Position numbers and translations under genes: made by a program
Source of the DNA: JANYCG01 sp031386665
Lineage (GTDB): Bacteria > Pseudomonadota > Gammaproteobacteria > Burkholderiales > Burkholderiaceae_C
NCBI GenBank assembly: GCA_031386665.1
Contig: JANNCN010000056.1
Location: 1 to 64,000 of the forward strand
Direction of reading: 5' to 3'
DNA: 64,000 nucleotides
The notes under the pieces: generated by a model
What the model saw: only the letters and a program-made list of their open reading frames with translations
What the model was told of the DNA's origin: nothing
The model's database searches: none
Part shown: piece by piece, positions 26,762 to 35,461 of the stretch
Layout of the letters: each line of letters opens with the position of its first letter
Position numbering within the stretch: position 1 is the stretch's first letter

Positions 26762-27279
26762 TTTCACTGGTCGGCCTGCCCGGCTCAGGTAAGTCAACCG
26801 TCGGGCGGCAACTCGCTCGACGGCTTCAAGTTCCTTTTGTTGACTCAGACCACGCGATCGAAAAGCAGTTGGGATGCTCGATCAGGGAGTATTTTGAGCG
26901 CGAAGGAGAGGCTCAATTCCGTGATGTAGAGGCTTCGGTTTTGGACACCCTGACGCTGAATCACCACGGCGTACTTTCAACCGGCGGCGGCTCGGTTTTG
27001 CGACCGGAAAACCGACAAAACTTAAAGTCCCGCGGCCATGTCATTTATTTGAAATCGTCTCCCGATGACTTGTTTCGGCGGCTTCGGCACGACTTGAATC
27101 GCCCCCTTTTGCAGGTGCCTGATCCACTGGGGCGGCTTAGGGACCTCTTCATGGTGCGCGACCCGCTTTACCGTGAGACGGCACATTTCCAAATTGAAAC
27201 GGGTAGACCTTCAGTGGCGACACTTGTCAACATGATCGTAATGCAGCTGGAAGTGGCTGGTGTGGTGCCGTCGGCCTGA
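26758..27279 (+). CDS. aroK: Shikimate kinase
   Basis: Phosphorylates shikimate at the 3-position in the common aromatic amino acid pathway. The 173 residues carry the P-loop GLPGSGKST at 6-14, the shikimate-binding DSDHAIEKQLG region and the GGGSVLR loop. The start codon is TTG, overlapping the previous stop as TTGA; no ATG is available before the P-loop, so coupling to the Ig-like lipoprotein gene seems required. Confidence 0.95.
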   Translation: MISLVGLPGSGKSTVGRQLARRLQVPFVDSDHAIEKQLGCSIREYFEREGEAQFRDVEASVLDTLTLNHHGVLSTGGGSVLRPENRQNLKSRGHVIYLKSSPDDLFRRLRHDLNRPLLQVPDPLGRLRDLFMVRDPLYRETAHFQIETGRPSVATLVNMIVMQLEVAGVVPSA

Positions 27280-27346
27280 TTTGCCGGATTCAGGTCGGCA
27301 AACCATTGTGTGAATTGCGTTGCAAGGCGCGAGGAGAATCGCCTTG
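27280..27346 (+). promoter_or_regulatory. Two hairpins between aroK and aroB
   Basis: Immediately after the aroK stop is a perfect 7-bp stem (TTTGCCG / CGGCAAA, 27280-27302). A second perfect 7-bp stem follows (CAAGGCG / CGCCTTG, 27323-27346). Neither has a T run, so they may act in mRNA processing or partial attenuation, not as simple terminators. Confidence 0.45.
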
Positions 27347-27418
27347 TAATCGCAGGGCAGTCTCTCACCCTTTCCCGTGCAGAGGAGCGGGCTCAACATT
27401 TCCTCTAAACTCAAAGGC

Positions 27419-28564
27419 ATGTCCCAGCCTCTAACCTACCAACAAGTCGATATTGATTTCGGCGCGCGCAGCTACGCTATTCAAATTGGGCCTGGCCTGA
27501 TGACCTCGTTTGAGAGTTACAGCGATTTGCCAGCCGCAAGCTCAGCCTTGATCGTCACGAATTCAACCATTGCACCTCTTTACTGCAAGCAGCTAGAGCA
27601 CTTGCTACTTCAAAAATACAAGCAAGTCCAAGCAGTCACCCTGCCTGACGGAGAGGCGCACAAAACCTGGCAATCTTTGAACCTGATTTTCGATGCTTTG
27701 CTGAGCCATCAATGCGATCGCAAGACGGTGTTGTTTGCATTGGGCGGTGGCGTGGTGGGCGACATGACCGGCTTCGCCGCAGCCAGCTACATGCGAGGCG
27801 TTCCGTTTGTGCAGATTCCAACCACTTTGCTTGCCCAGGTCGACTCTTCAGTCGGTGGCAAAACCGCAATCAATCACCCCTTGGGGAAAAATATGATTGG
27901 CGCGTTCTATCAGCCTCTCAGGGTGATCTGCGATTTGGATACGCTCCACACCTTGCCGAAGCGCGAACTTAGCGCGGGATTGGCAGAAGTCATCAAATAC
28001 GGTCCCATTGCGGACTTGAAGTTTCTGGATTGGATTGAAACCAACATGGACTCGCTGCTTGCGAGAGACCCCGCGGCTTTGGCATACGCAGTCAAAAGAA
28101 GCTGCGAGATCAAAGCTTGGGTTGTTGCGCAAGACGAACGGGACTTTGGCCTTCGGGCGATCTTGAATTTTGGCCACACATTTGGTCACGCTATTGAAAC
28201 TGGTTTGGGTTATGGTGAATGGTTGCACGGCGAGGCTGTTGGCTGTGGCATGGTGATGGCAGCTCGCCTATCGCAGCGACTCGGTTTAATCGACGATGCA
28301 CTGGTGAGTCGACTCACCGCCTTGATTCGCAAAGCGGGGTTGCCAACGGAAGGTCCTCAATTGGTGGGTAACGCAGAATTGTTGTCGATGCGCAATGCAG
28401 ATCGCTACCTGTCATTGATGCGCATGGACAAAAAAAGCGAATCGGGTTTGATTAATTTTGTGGTGATCGATGGCCCAGGCAAAGCATCTGTGCGAACAGC
28501 CTCGGACGCCCTGGTGCGTGAAGTTATCGACTCTTGTTGTCAAGCCATGAGCGCAGGGCACTGA
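27419..28564 (+). CDS. aroB: 3-dehydroquinate synthase
   Basis: Converts DAHP to 3-dehydroquinate, the second step of the shikimate pathway, using NAD and a divalent metal. The 381 residues include LPDGEAHKTW, the NAD-binding FALGGGVVGDMTGFAAASYMRG, the QIPTTLLAQVDSSVGGKTAINHP block and the metal-site motif LNFGHTFGHAIE. Start ATG at 27419. aroK-aroB is a classic operon pair. Confidence 0.97.
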   Translation: MSQPLTYQQVDIDFGARSYAIQIGPGLMTSFESYSDLPAASSALIVTNSTIAPLYCKQLEHLLLQKYKQVQAVTLPDGEAHKTWQSLNLIFDALLSHQCDRKTVLFALGGGVVGDMTGFAAASYMRGVPFVQIPTTLLAQVDSSVGGKTAINHPLGKNMIGAFYQPLRVICDLDTLHTLPKRELSAGLAEVIKYGPIADLKFLDWIETNMDSLLARDPAALAYAVKRSCEIKAWVVAQDERDFGLRAILNFGHTFGHAIETGLGYGEWLHGEAVGCGMVMAARLSQRLGLIDDALVSRLTALIRKAGLPTEGPQLVGNAELLSMRNADRYLSLMRMDKKSESGLINFVVIDGPGKASVRTASDALVREVIDSCCQAMSAGH

Positions 28565-28616
28565 ATCAGGTTCAAGGCCCACCACGGCAAAAGTTGAAAC
28601 GTCAAGGAGAGTAATT

Positions 28617-29123
28617 GTGCAAAGCCGTTCATTAAAGCTGTTTGCAGCGGGGCTGTTGCTGACGGCTGTTTGTGGAGATGCATCGGCTGTTCTGGGGCAA
28701 ATGGCCATGAACTCCAAGGCTGCGGCGTCTTCCCCCGACCCACGCAGTGCCATTTCAAGAGTGCAGACTGTGTCTGTGTCTGTGTCTGTGCCTGCAGCGG
28801 CTGCAGGCTTTAGCGCTCAAGAGGTTCAGTTTGAAAATGGAACAACCGTGACCGAGTTTCAGTCTCCGAACGGTACAGTGTTTGCCATTCGATGGTCTGG
28901 CCCGGTTTTGCCCGATTTGAGTTACTTTTTAGGCAAAACCTTCAACGCCTTCAAACAGGAAAATGACCGGATTCGCAAGGCTGGCAGCCATGGTTCGCCC
29001 GTCAACATGAAGCTCGATTCACTGGTTGTCAATTCTTCAGGGCGAATGAAGTCCTTTGTTGGGCATGCTTACGTTCCTTCCTTGGTTCCATCCGGTGTCA
29101 ACATCAAAGAGATTCTTCAATAG
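28617..29123 (+). CDS. DUF2844 domain protein
   Basis: A 168-residue exported protein of unknown function with a signal peptide ending near DASA. The C-terminal half (EVQFENGTTVTEFQSPNGTVFAIRWSGP and DSLVVNSSGRMKSFVGHAYVP) matches what I know of the DUF2844 family. The start is GTG with AAGGAG upstream. A hexanucleotide repeat (GTGTCT) near 28769-28790 codes VSVSVS after the signal peptide. It is followed directly by a DUF3443 gene, the usual partner. Confidence 0.8.
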   Translation: MQSRSLKLFAAGLLLTAVCGDASAVLGQMAMNSKAAASSPDPRSAISRVQTVSVSVSVPAAAAGFSAQEVQFENGTTVTEFQSPNGTVFAIRWSGPVLPDLSYFLGKTFNAFKQENDRIRKAGSHGSPVNMKLDSLVVNSSGRMKSFVGHAYVPSLVPSGVNIKEILQ

Positions 29124-29124
29124 C

Positions 29125-30393
29125 ATGAGAACTTTGAAGGCTCCTTCTCGCCTCGCAGCGCTTCTTTTGACCGTTGTGTTGCTGGGAGCAGCAGGTTGCG
29201 GAGGCAGCGGCACTGGCACCACTGCAACCCCAAGTCTTTCAGGTGCGACGGCACCACCAGCGGCACCTTTGGCAACCAATGCGATCGCAGTCACTGTTGA
29301 TGCGGGACCTGCTGCGACGGCGAGCAACGTGAATCGACTTTACGCTGATGTGACGATTTGCGAGGTTGGCAACGCGACCAATTGTCAAACGATTGACCAT
29401 GTGCTGGTAGACACGGGGTCTACAGGCGTGCGTATTCTGGCGTCGGTGATTTCACCAACTCTAAATCTAAATCTAAGCCGAGCTACCCAATCCAATGGTT
29501 TGCCTTTGCTCAATTGCGCCCAGTTTGCGGATGGCAGTTTCGCTTGGGGGCCGGTTGCAAGAGCTGACGTGCGCCTGAGCGCCAAACTCGCCACCAACAT
29601 TCCCATTCAAATCATTGCTGATGCCGCTTTGAGAAACTCTGAATCTGAGTGTTCCTTTGGGAGGTCGATCAGCTCTGTTGCGTCGTTAGGTGCCAAAGGC
29701 ATCATCGGTTTGGGTTTGTCTAAAGAGGATTGCGGGGTGGGCTGCGCCTTTAACGCCAACAACGGCTTCTATTACAGCTGCACCAGCGCGGCCTGCGCAA
29801 GCGTGGTGGGGGTTGCCGTTGGCGCCAACCAGCAGCTCAAAAACCCAGTGTCTTTGTTTGCGACTGACAACAATGGCTTTGTGGTCGATTTGCCAGCCGT
29901 CACTGTGGCGGCTGCATCGGGTTTGACCGGTAGTTTGATTTTTGGCATTGGTACCCAAGCCAATAACCAATTTGTGACTGGGACTATTCTGACCACCAAC
30001 TCCTTGGGCTACTTTACAACGCTGATTGAAGGACGTTCCTTGCGCAGCAGCTTTGCCGACACTGGATCCAATGGCATTTACTTTGATTCGTCCAAGGTGC
30101 CCCTGTGCGCCGATGTTGACTTGACAGGCTTTTATTGCCCTACCGTTCCAGTAGCGCTGACTGCAACCATCGTCGGCGCAAACGGGCTGCGGTTGCCCGT
30201 TTCGTTTTCGATTGGCAACGCTTCTGAACTACTCAGGATGGCAGGCAACACGGTGTTTCCGACTTTGGGAGGCGACATTGGCGATTCGCGTATTTTTGAC
30301 TGGGGTTTGCCATTTTTCTATGGTCGCCGCATCTACCATGGGATTGAAGGTGAAACTTCAGTTTTAGGAACTGGGCCTCTTTACGCCTTATGA
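29125..30393 (+). CDS. DUF3443 domain lipoprotein
   Basis: A 422-residue predicted lipoprotein (LLGAAGCGGSG). The mature region contains VLVDTGSTGVRIL near the start and SSFADTGSNGIYFDS near the end, two DTGS motifs spaced as in retropepsin/aspartic-protease-like folds. The rest fits DUF3443, found beside DUF2844 in Burkholderiales. The start ATG at 29125 follows the DUF2844 stop at once. A hexamer repeat (AAATCT) codes LNLNL. Protease activity is only suggested by the paired motifs. Confidence 0.8.
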   Translation: MRTLKAPSRLAALLLTVVLLGAAGCGGSGTGTTATPSLSGATAPPAAPLATNAIAVTVDAGPAATASNVNRLYADVTICEVGNATNCQTIDHVLVDTGSTGVRILASVISPTLNLNLSRATQSNGLPLLNCAQFADGSFAWGPVARADVRLSAKLATNIPIQIIADAALRNSESECSFGRSISSVASLGAKGIIGLGLSKEDCGVGCAFNANNGFYYSCTSAACASVVGVAVGANQQLKNPVSLFATDNNGFVVDLPAVTVAAASGLTGSLIFGIGTQANNQFVTGTILTTNSLGYFTTLIEGRSLRSSFADTGSNGIYFDSSKVPLCADVDLTGFYCPTVPVALTATIVGANGLRLPVSFSIGNASELLRMAGNTVFPTLGGDIGDSRIFDWGLPFFYGRRIYHGIEGETSVLGTGPLYAL

Positions 30394-30443
30394 CGCTTGG
30401 TAAATCGCCAAGGGCTGGTTTGGCAGCGCACATTTAGCCCATT

Positions 30444-30518
30444 TGGTCCCCCCGACGGGAATCGAACCCATATCTAGCACTTAGGAGGCACTCGTTCTAT
30501 CCATTGAACTACAGGGAG
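30444..30518 (-). tRNA. tRNA-Arg (anticodon CCU)
   Basis: A full cloverleaf can be drawn on the minus strand. The 7-bp acceptor stem (CTCCCTG with CGGGGGG) includes wobble pairs. The D stem is GTTC/GAAC, the anticodon stem AGTGC/GTGCT, the anticodon loop CTCCTAA with anticodon CCT, and the T arm ATGGG-TTCGATT-CCCGT. The CCA end is encoded. The tRNA stands alone in the 277-base gap between the DUF3443 gene and the VWA gene; nothing else is visible there and no integrated element is attached to it. Confidence 0.95.
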
Positions 30519-30670
30519 GGGCTCTGTGCGAATTCACTGCGATAGGGCGTTGCATCTCCTAGCCGTGCCAAAGCACTGTCTTCGTCGATGCGCCTACTCT
30601 CGCAGCGAATTGGCACAGAGCCGGGATTGTAAGTTACGTCTTCTACCCCGAGCCATACCCGCGCAGTCCC

Positions 30671-31885
30671 TCACTTCGTCAGCAAGCGCATCGCGTCTTC
30701 CAGCCCTTTGATGGTCAGCGGGTACATGCGCTGGTTCATGATTTGTTGCACCACGCTGATGCTTTGGCGGTACTGCCAAACGCCCTGAGGCTCGGGATTG
30801 ATCCAGACGAATTTGGGGAATGCGCTGGTCAGGCGCTGCAGCCATTCCACGCCAGGCTCCTCGTTGTTGTATTCGACGCTGCCACCGGGCTGCAAAATCT
30901 CATACGGGCTCATGGTCGCGTCGCCAATGAAGATCAGTTTGTAGTCTTTGTTGTACTTGCGAATGATGTCCCAGGTGGCAAACTTTTCGCTGAACCGGCG
31001 GCGGTTGTTCTTCCACATGAAGTCGTAAACACAGTTGTGGAAGTAATAAAACTCCATGTGTTTGAACTCGGTCTTGGTGGCTGAAAACATTTCTTCAACC
31101 CGCGCGATGTGCTCGTCCATGGTGCCGCCCACGTCCATCAGCAGCAGCACTTTCACGTTGTTGTGCCGCTCGGGTCGCATTTTGATGTCCAGCCAACCTG
31201 CGTTCGCAGCAGTTTTGCTAATGGTTTCGTCCAGGTCCAACTCTTCTACATGCCCTTCGCGCGCGAACTTGCGCAGGCGGCGCAATGCCACTTTGATATT
31301 GCGGGTGCCCAGCTCTTGGGTGTCGTCGTAGTCTTTGTAAGCGCGTTGATCCCACACTTTCACAGCGCTCTTGTTGCGGCTTTTGTCCTGCCCAATGCGA
31401 ATGCCCTGTGGATTTTGGCCGTAAGCGCCAAACGGCGAGGTACCGCCCGTGCCGATCATTTTGCTGCCGCCTTCGTGGCGCTCTTTTTGCTCCTCAAAAC
31501 GCTTCTTGAGCGTTTCCATCAACTCGTCCCAGCCCATTTTCTCGATTTTGGCTTTTTCTTCAGGGCTCAGTTCAAGTTCGAGGTTCTTGCGCAACCATTC
31601 CAAAGGAATGTCTTTGGTGAAGTCGGCCACCATTTCAACGCCCTTGAAGTAAGAAGCAAATGCGCGGTCAAATTTGTCGTAATGCTTCTCGTCTTTGACG
31701 AGCGCTGTGCGGCTCAAGTAATAAAAATCGTCAATCTTGTAGCCATCGGCCGTGTCGTCGTCTTCAGCAACCTGGCTGTTGGGGCCAACCACGCCTTTTT
31801 GCAGGGCCTCCAGCAAAGTCAGGTATTCCTTCACTGACACGGGCAGTTTGGCAGAGCGCAGGGTGTAGAACAAGTCGATCAACAT
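30671..31885 (-). CDS. VWA domain protein, CoxE-like
   Basis: A 404-residue cytoplasmic protein with a charged N-terminal region and a C-terminal von Willebrand A domain. The metal-site motif reads DVGGTMDEH near residue 250, a DxGGT variant of DxSxS, followed by FYYFHNCVYDF and IFIGDATMSPYEI. Such proteins partner with MoxR-type AAA ATPases to remodel or load cofactors into client proteins. The MoxR gene lies three genes upstream in the same operon. The client is unknown. Confidence 0.88.
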   Translation of the reverse strand: MLIDLFYTLRSAKLPVSVKEYLTLLEALQKGVVGPNSQVAEDDDTADGYKIDDFYYLSRTALVKDEKHYDKFDRAFASYFKGVEMVADFTKDIPLEWLRKNLELELSPEEKAKIEKMGWDELMETLKKRFEEQKERHEGGSKMIGTGGTSPFGAYGQNPQGIRIGQDKSRNKSAVKVWDQRAYKDYDDTQELGTRNIKVALRRLRKFAREGHVEELDLDETISKTAANAGWLDIKMRPERHNNVKVLLLMDVGGTMDEHIARVEEMFSATKTEFKHMEFYYFHNCVYDFMWKNNRRRFSEKFATWDIIRKYNKDYKLIFIGDATMSPYEILQPGGSVEYNNEEPGVEWLQRLTSAFPKFVWINPEPQGVWQYRQSISVVQQIMNQRMYPLTIKGLEDAMRLLTK

Positions 31886-31900
31886 GGTGGGTGCCTCAGG

Positions 31901-32494
31901 TCAGCGGGGTCTGTCCAACGAATGCAGCAACTGCGCCCTAACCTCAGGCCATTCGCCGCTGCGCAAGCTGTACATGACGGTGTCGCGAATGGTGCCGTCG
32001 CGACGCAAGGCATGGCCCCGAATGATGCCGTCCTTGCGGGCGCCCAGGCGTTCGATGGCGGCTTGCGACGCGAAATTGAAATTGTCAGTGCGCCAGCCCA
32101 CCACATTGCAGCCCAAAGTTTCGAATGCGTGGGTCATCAAAAGCAATTTGCAGGTGGTGTTGACATGGCTGCGCTGGCAGCGCCCGGCATACCAGGTGTA
32201 GCCAATTTCGACCCGTTTCACAGCGGGCAAAATGTCGTGGTAGCTGCTGCTGCCCAACACGGTGCCAGTGGCGGCGTCCAGTACAGCAAAAGCAAATCGG
32301 TTGCCAGCCTCGCGCATGGCCAAGGCGTCCTCAATGTATTTACGGGTCTGATCAGGCTCGGGCACCGAGGTGACGCGGATATTCCAAAGCTCGCCGTCTG
32401 CAGCAGCAGTTTTGAGGCCAGCTTCGTGGTCCAGCGACAACGGAACCAGCCGAATGCGGCGTGCTTCCAATTGCGTGGGTTCTACAAAAGCCAT
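31901..32494 (-). CDS. GNAT family acetyltransferase, RimJ/RimL-like
   Basis: A 197-residue acetyltransferase. The layout (LEARRIRLVPLSLDHEAGL at the start, VEIGYTWYAGRCQRSHVNT as the acetyl-CoA region and AIERLGARKDGIIRGH near the end) resembles the RimJ/RimL and N-alpha-acetyltransferase type that acts on proteins. It lies 15 bases before the VWA gene and 27 after the small membrane protein gene, so it belongs to the MoxR-VWA operon. Its target is unknown. Confidence 0.85.
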   Translation of the reverse strand: MAFVEPTQLEARRIRLVPLSLDHEAGLKTAAADGELWNIRVTSVPEPDQTRKYIEDALAMREAGNRFAFAVLDAATGTVLGSSSYHDILPAVKRVEIGYTWYAGRCQRSHVNTTCKLLLMTHAFETLGCNVVGWRTDNFNFASQAAIERLGARKDGIIRGHALRRDGTIRDTVMYSLRSGEWPEVRAQLLHSLDRPR

Positions 32495-32521
32495 TTCAGT
32501 TGTCCTAAACGTTTGTCCTAG

Positions 32522-32779
32522 TCATTCGTCTTTATAGACTTGGCCGTCCCGCTGCTTTCTAACCCAGTCTGCAAGCCAGTGCCTTGCCAGTTGCACGCCC
32601 AAGCCGCCGCCCACAACAACCAAAACGATGCCAAAAATGGAATCTGCGCTGTAGCCTGGCGCGAAAGCGGCGAAACCCATTGCCTTGCCCAACCACATTC
32701 CCAATACTGCACCGCCTACAAAGCCAGCGGCATCGGAAAGGCCTTGAACTAACATTTGCTTGATGGTGGGTTGGTTCAT
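32522..32779 (-). CDS. Small glycine-rich membrane protein
   Basis: An 85-residue protein with two hydrophobic segments rich in Gly and Ala (AAGFVGGAVLGMWLGKAMGFAAF and IFGIVLVVVGGGLGVQLARHWLA). I do not recognise the family. The ATG at 32779 gives MNQPTIKQML; the longer frame adds a non-hydrophobic leader. It lies between the MoxR ATPase and the acetyltransferase genes in a compact operon. Confidence 0.65.
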   Translation of the reverse strand: MNQPTIKQMLVQGLSDAAGFVGGAVLGMWLGKAMGFAAFAPGYSADSIFGIVLVVVGGGLGVQLARHWLADWVRKQRDGQVYKDE

Positions 32780-32828
32780 TGGTTTAGTGACTTTATGGGT
32801 TGGTTGCTTAAGGCAATCAAAAGCCAAT

Positions 32829-33671
32829 TTAGCGGTTGTGGCGCTGCATGAACACCAGTTTTTCAAACAAAGTCACGTCTTGCTCGTTTTTGAGCAAGGC
32901 ACCCACCAGCGGCGGCACGGCAACCTTGTCTTCTTTGCTTTGCAGGGCTTCCAGCGGAATGTCCTCAGCGACCAGCAGTTTGAGCCAGTCCAGTAGCTCG
33001 CTGGTCGATGGTTTTTTCTTCAGGCCCGGCAGGTTGCGCACGTCATAAAACGTTTTCATGGCCGCGGTCAACAGTTCTTTTTTGAGGCCAGGAAAGTGCA
33101 CGTCGATGATTTGCTTCATCGTGTCGGCATCGGGGAACTTGATGTAGTGAAAGAAGCAGCGGCGCAAAAACGCATCAGGCAATTCTTTTTCATTGTTGGA
33201 CGTGATGAACACCAGCGGGCGGTGTTTGGCGCGCACCAACTCGCGGGTTTCGTAGCAATAAAACTCCATGCGGTCAATTTCGCGCAGCAAGTCGTTGGGG
33301 AACTCAATGTCTGCCTTGTCAATTTCGTCAATCAGCAGGGCGACCGGCGCGTCAGCGGTGAAAGCCTCCCACAGCACGCCTTTGACAATGTAGTTGTGAA
33401 TGTCTTTGACCTTTTCGTCACCCAGCTGCGAATCGCGCAGGCGGCTGACCGCGTCGTACTCATACAAACCCTGCTGCGCCTTGGTGGTGGATTTGATGTG
33501 CCATTGCAGCAGCGGCATTTTCAGCCCCTCGGCCACCTCTTCGGCCAGCATGGTTTTGCCAGTGCCGGGCTCGCCTTTGACCAAAAGCGGCCGTGTCAAG
33601 GTGATGGCGGCATTGACTGACAGCATCAAATCCTGGGTTGCGACGTAATTTTTAGTGCCTTGAAATTTCAT
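32829..33671 (-). CDS. MoxR family AAA ATPase
   Basis: A 280-residue AAA+ ATPase of the MoxR clade. Walker A is GEPGTGKT at 33-40, Walker B is LLIDEIDKAD near residue 100, and a sensor-type ITSNNEKELPDAFLRRCFF follows. MoxR proteins act as chaperones with a VWA partner, here encoded downstream at 30671-31885. The ATG at 33671 gives a start (MKFQGTKNYV) usual for this subgroup. It is the first gene of a four-gene minus-strand operon. Confidence 0.93.
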   Translation of the reverse strand: MKFQGTKNYVATQDLMLSVNAAITLTRPLLVKGEPGTGKTMLAEEVAEGLKMPLLQWHIKSTTKAQQGLYEYDAVSRLRDSQLGDEKVKDIHNYIVKGVLWEAFTADAPVALLIDEIDKADIEFPNDLLREIDRMEFYCYETRELVRAKHRPLVFITSNNEKELPDAFLRRCFFHYIKFPDADTMKQIIDVHFPGLKKELLTAAMKTFYDVRNLPGLKKKPSTSELLDWLKLLVAEDIPLEALQSKEDKVAVPPLVGALLKNEQDVTLFEKLVFMQRHNR

Positions 33672-33859
33672 GGTGAGTGAGTCGAGTCTGAAAAATTGAA
33701 AATACTGAAAAACGGGCGGATGAGTCGACCTGCCAGTGCTTTTGAAATGTGACGGGCCTGGCCTGTGAGGTTTCAAAACAGCGACAAATCGGCTATGTTC
33801 ATGGTCGATATAATCCGAACATCGTCTTATACCTTTTACCGCTTGATTGTCTGCGCAAA

Positions 33860-34558
33860 ATGAAGAAACCGCTGTTGTCCCTGCTCGCTCTGATTGTCAC
33901 TTTCGTGACCGCTTTTTCTGCCCAAGCGCAAGATGTGAAGGCCGAACTGAAGGGCGACATCAAGGCCGGTGAGAGGAAAAATGCGACGTGCATTGGATGC
34001 CACGGCATTGTGGGTTACCAGGCGAGTTTTCCTGAGATTTACAAGGTGCCCAAAATCTCCGGCCAAGGTGCCAAGTACATCGTATCGGCGCTGAAGGCTT
34101 ACCAAACTGGCGACCGCAAGCACCCGTCTATGCGCGGCATTGCCGAGTCTTTGTCTGAGCAGGACATGCTGGACTTGGGCGCTTATTACGAAACCCACGG
34201 CGTGGTGGCAGGCACCCCCGCACCCGGCCCGGTGACTCTGGGTTCGGACAAAGCCGCTGAATTGATGAAAAAAGGTGCCTGCGTGTCTTGTCACGGTGCC
34301 AACCTGGCGACGCCCATTGATCCCACTTACCCCAAAATTGCAGGCCAGCATGCGGATTACCTGTTTGTGGCTTTGAAGTCTTACAAAACCGAAAACAACG
34401 CCAAAATGGGCCGAGCCAATGGCGTGATGGGCGGCATCGCCAAGCAGTTCACCAACGCCGAAATGAAAGAAATGGCGGCCTACTTGTCCAAGTTGCCGGG
34501 CGACCTGAAAGTGGTGCCTCAGTCGAAGTTTCGCTGGTCGGCGATGGCTGCAAACTGA
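33860..34558 (+). CDS. Diheme cytochrome c, c4-like
   Basis: A periplasmic electron-transfer protein of 232 residues with a signal peptide (LLALIVTFVTAFSAQAQ) and two heme sites, CIGCH near residue 44 and CVSCH near 140. Each half repeats the c4 pattern (KISGQGAKYIVSALKAYQTGDRKHPSM and KIAGQHADYLFVALKSYKTE). It ends in a strong terminator and is divergent from the MoxR operon. It is the second c4-type protein in the window. Confidence 0.9.
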   Translation: MKKPLLSLLALIVTFVTAFSAQAQDVKAELKGDIKAGERKNATCIGCHGIVGYQASFPEIYKVPKISGQGAKYIVSALKAYQTGDRKHPSMRGIAESLSEQDMLDLGAYYETHGVVAGTPAPGPVTLGSDKAAELMKKGACVSCHGANLATPIDPTYPKIAGQHADYLFVALKSYKTENNAKMGRANGVMGGIAKQFTNAEMKEMAAYLSKLPGDLKVVPQSKFRWSAMAAN

Positions 34559-34616
34559 ACGGTTCCGCGTTGCGCCCGGCGAACGTAGACAGGGCTCAAA
34601 ACCCCTGACGCCTGCC

Positions 34617-34640
34617 AAAACCGCTTTCGAGCGGTTTTTT
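34617..34640 (+). terminator. Rho-independent terminator
   Basis: AAAACCGCT, a TTCG loop, then AGCGGTTTTTT: a perfect stem with a stable tetraloop and a T run, 58 bases after the stop of the diheme cytochrome gene. Confidence 0.92.
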
Positions 34641-34719
34641 CTTGTCTGCAATTGTCTGAAACTGGCTTGAAGCTGGCTCAAGCTGCCTTAAACCCGGGTT
34701 TGGCCCAAATTCGTCAATT

Positions 34720-34834
34720 TTTACCACAAATGTGGTAAATAGTCGTAAAAATCGGCAATTTCTAAAAAAAATGAATGCAATAGGTCTTTAGCTCCCGAAT
34801 ATGCTGTATAGTTTGCTATTTATATTATAGCAAA
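34720..34834 (+). repeat. Dispersed AT-rich repeat, copy C
   Basis: Starts with a palindrome (TTTACCACA, two bases, TGTGGTAAA; 34720-34739). An AT-rich spacer follows, then the degenerate core AGGTCTTTAGCTCCCGAATA, and the hairpin TTTGCTAT / ATAGCAAA ends it at 34834. It lies between the cytochrome terminator and the convergent DUF1841 gene. The rest of the 34559-34919 gap holds no gene. Confidence 0.85.
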
Positions 34835-34919
34835 TCCGAGGCCGCTCATCATCAATGGTGCGAGGCCCTTGCAAATCTCTTGAATTCTGGCTGTCCGTTG
34901 GGTCGGTTGCGAACAGCGC

Positions 34920-35357
34920 TCAGTCCCGCGTGGCGCGGCGCTGAACGCAGTCAATGTAGGCCGCGCCATCGGGCGGGCGACCCGCGCGCTGGCTTTCCCA
35001 AATCATCGTGCCCAGGCAATCCATGGCGCCGTGGTGGGCGTCGTGCAGCGAATCGAGCTGGGCGGTCAGCAATTCCACCGCTTGGCGTATCCCCCGCGGC
35101 TGGTCAATGCTGCATTGCTCGCTCAAGGTCAAGTGCATCGACAAATGTAAGAATCCGCTGGTTTTGGCGGGGTCGTCTCGACCCATGGTCAACAAAGCGG
35201 CGTCCACATCAGACAGTTCTCTGTGGTATTCGGGGTGCTCGTCGATCCACAGACTGGCGATGGTTTCTATCGCTTCAAGCGGCTGATTGGCCTGAGATTT
35301 AGCATAAACCGCGCAAAAAAAGCGGCGAACATCGACTTGGGAGGGTTGAAACAGCAT
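34920..35357 (-). CDS. DUF1841 family protein
   Basis: A 145-residue protein that fits the DUF1841 family by FQPSQVDVRRFFCAVYAK at the start, the central WIDEHPEYHRELSD, FLHLSMHLTLSEQCSIDQPRGIRQAVELL, and a C-terminal HDAHHGAMDCLGTMIWESQRAGRPPD. Function unknown. Start ATG at 35357 (MLFQPSQ). It is divergent from the pcaIJF genes, 104 bases away. Confidence 0.85.
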   Translation of the reverse strand: MLFQPSQVDVRRFFCAVYAKSQANQPLEAIETIASLWIDEHPEYHRELSDVDAALLTMGRDDPAKTSGFLHLSMHLTLSEQCSIDQPRGIRQAVELLTAQLDSLHDAHHGAMDCLGTMIWESQRAGRPPDGAAYIDCVQRRATRD

Positions 35358-35461
35358 GGGGGAGATTGTCGCTTGACGTCGCTTCGGCTCACTTGGCGGC
35401 ACTATCGTATCGCCGCAACAGCGATAACATGGCGAGACTGAATCAAAAAACATCCCCACAC

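Noticed and set aside
30444..30518. tRNA-Arg as an integration site for a genomic island
   Set aside because: No integrase and no direct repeat of the tRNA 3' end were seen on either side.
33836..34681. Open frame of 281 codons on the - strand
   Set aside because: Antisense to the diheme cytochrome gene with two CxxCH motifs and a signal peptide.
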